Shown here piece by piece: positions 5,016 through 5,902 of a stretch of 5,902 nt of DNA. Location: assembly GCA_031269165.1 (NCBI GenBank), contig JAISZQ010000294.1, positions 1 through 5,902 on the forward strand, given 5' to 3'. Each line of letters opens with the position of its first letter. The first letter of the stretch is position 1. The notes under the pieces are model-generated. The model saw nothing but the letters and a program-made list of their open reading frames with translations, searched no databases and was not told the origin of the DNA. The translations under genes were made by a program, and so were the position numbers. The DNA comes from Spirochaetaceae bacterium (GTDB lineage Bacteria; Spirochaetota; Spirochaetia; Treponematales; Breznakiellaceae).

Positions 5016-5630
5016 ATGGACAAAGACAATAAGGGGAAACAGGAAACGCGGGAAGCGATAATGAAAAAAGCGGTCATGCCCCAAAAAGTTAACACTATCT
5101 CTGAAGCGGAAGCCGTTGTTAAAAAACTTATTGAAACAAAGAAAGTGTTTACAAATGCCGCGACCAACATAAGCGCGATTATTTCCAAGCGGTCAATCGG
5201 CAAGATGGGAAGTGAGAAAGCAACAAAAAAATCGGTAAACCCGATCGTTCACGCGCAAACTGTGGCAAATATTGACCACCTTTTTGAAAATGCGCCGATA
5301 CATATCACACACAAGGATAAGCGCAACGACCCGAATATAAAACAGATACACCGGTTCGGTACGGTTATGGAATATGAGGGAACATACTATCCTGTAAAGA
5401 TAACGGTTAAAGAGTTTGCGGTACGCAACGAAGCCTCAAAAATTTATTCGATTGAAGTGGTAGACATTGAAGAAACAAAGAAGGCCGTAGGCGCGGCGCC
5501 CCACCCTGACGAACAAGGTCAAGACGCCCAGCCTACAGCCCTCAACAACGAACTTACCAATCTTTTAAGGCTGGTAAAACCCGATACTCTATTATCGGCC
5601 ACCTCCGCAAAAATGTCAAGGCCCTTCTAA
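5016..5630 (+). CDS. LPD3-like (large polyvalent protein-associated domain 3) protein
   Basis: A 204-residue protein with no signal peptide or membrane segment. Residues around 25-60 form a charged region (EAEAVVKKLIETKKVFTN). Around 78-150 is a stretch I recognise as LPD3-like: VANIDHLFENA, then HITHKDKRNDPNIKQIHRFG, YYPVKITVKEF and KIYSIEVVDIEE. LPD3 domains occur in phage and conjugative-element polyvalent proteins and in stand-alone proteins of spirochaetes; their biochemical role is unknown. The C-terminal 50 residues are low in conservation signals. Base composition is visibly more AT-rich than the flanking genes, suggesting separate origin. The start is uncertain: 5016 has GGGGGA abutting it, and ATGs at 5061 and 5076 would still keep the domain. 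The gene lies divergent from the PTS promoter and convergent with the right-hand GH1 gene, and is not part of the sugar operon. Confidence 0.7.
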   Translation: MDKDNKGKQETREAIMKKAVMPQKVNTISEAEAVVKKLIETKKVFTNAATNISAIISKRSIGKMGSEKATKKSVNPIVHAQTVANIDHLFENAPIHITHKDKRNDPNIKQIHRFGTVMEYEGTYYPVKITVKEFAVRNEASKIYSIEVVDIEETKKAVGAAPHPDEQGQDAQPTALNNELTNLLRLVKPDTLLSATSAKMSRPF

Positions 5631-5679
5631 ATAGGACCTCTCCGACAACAGCACGGCCCTCCACCTTTATCCCTAATCA

Positions 5680-5705
5680 AACGCGCCCGCTCGCACAGGC
5701 GCGTT
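5680..5705. terminator. Hairpin between convergent LPD3-like and GH1 genes
   Basis: AACGCGCC (5680-5687) and GGCGCGTT (5698-5705) form a perfect eight-pair stem with a ten-base loop. It begins nine bases past the GH1 stop codon and about 50 bases past the LPD3-like stop, where a shared bidirectional terminator is expected. On the minus strand it is followed by TTTGATT, only a weak U-tract, so termination strength is uncertain. Confidence 0.6.
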
Positions 5706-5714
5706 CAATTATCC

Positions 5715-5902
5715 TTACAATTTCTCCCCGTTGCTCTTGATGACCCCCTTGTACCAATAGAACGACTTCTTGCGCGACCGCGCCAGCGTGCCCTTGCCCT
5801 CGTCGTCTTTGTCAACGTAGATGAAGCCGTACCGCTTGGACATCTCCCCGGTGGACGCGCTCACGAGGTCGATGCAGCCCCACGGCGTGTAGCCCATAAG
5901 AT
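5715..5902 (-). CDS. 6-phospho-beta-glucosidase, GH1 family (C-terminal end; N-terminus beyond right edge)
   Basis: The last 61 full codons of a GH1 6-phospho-beta-glucosidase: LMGYTPWGCIDLVSAS, then MSKRYGFIYVDKDDEGKG, then SRKKSFYWYKGVIKSNGEKL and TAA. The Ser-x5-Lys-x-Tyr arrangement (second Ser of VSAS, Lys and Tyr of SKRYG) is the 6-phosphate recognition signature that separates these enzymes from plain beta-glucosidases. Codon style (GC-rich, AAG, GAG, CGG) matches the left-hand GH1 gene. The two fragments do not overlap in the protein, so identity between them cannot be tested here. The ATG at 5897 is an internal methionine (LMGYTPWG), not a start. Confidence 0.95.
   Translation of the reverse strand, partial: LMGYTPWGCIDLVSASTGEMSKRYGFIYVDKDDEGKGTLARSRKKSFYWYKGVIKSNGEKL

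Noticed and set aside
4640..5203. Minus-strand 187-residue open frame with a hydrophobic N-terminal part
   Set aside because: It runs antisense through the LPD3-like gene and then through the palindromic repeats, and its second half is low-complexity translation of repeat sequence. The hydrophobicity arises from the complement of Lys/Glu-rich codons.

Overview
The window is a beta-glucoside (phosphorylated disaccharide) uptake and hydrolysis locus of a bacterium with moderately high GC. Almost all coding capacity is on the minus strand. The organism is most likely a spirochaete of the Treponema group, but this is inference. It rests on the style of the small LPD3-like gene and on dispersed palindromic repeats of the GTCATTGCGAG / CGAAGCAATCC type; no taxonomic marker gene is present.

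Layout, right to left in the direction of most transcription. At 5715-5902 is the C-terminal end of a GH1 6-phospho-beta-glucosidase, followed by a GC-rich hairpin (5680-5705). On the opposite strand, 5016-5630 holds a 204-residue LPD3-like protein of lower GC, convergent with that GH1 gene. Next comes a cluster of palindromic repeats (4755-4924), then phased T-tracts (A-tracts on the minus strand, 4679-4723), then a strong sigma70-type promoter (4644-4672). The leader RNA from this promoter begins almost directly with a BglG/LicT-type antiterminator site (4602-4634), which overlaps a competing hairpin (4572-4609). The leader opens a PTS EIIBCA gene (start 4425, stop 2475). Eleven nucleotides after the PTS stop comes a NagB-family gene (1720-2463). 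A three-unit array of the same palindromic repeats follows (1369-1688). After it is a second GH1 gene, which starts at 1208 and runs off the left edge.

How it works: EIIBCA would import and phosphorylate a beta-glucoside, GH1 would split the 6-phospho-glycoside in the cytoplasm, and the NagB-like protein would act on a sugar phosphate. Expression is probably induced by antitermination. No BglG/LicT gene lies in the window, so the regulator must be encoded elsewhere.

The most striking point is an 11-bp G tract (minus strand, 4138-4148) in the linker between EIIB and EIIC. As written it puts the two halves of the transporter out of frame; a ten-G tract would give one 649-residue EIIBCA. This is either an assembly error or a slipped-strand ON/OFF switch. 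A second oddity is that the two window ends hold complementary, non-overlapping parts of a GH1 protein, about 38 nt short of making one normal-length enzyme. This raises the possibility of a tandem duplication, a circular unit or a repeat-limited contig.
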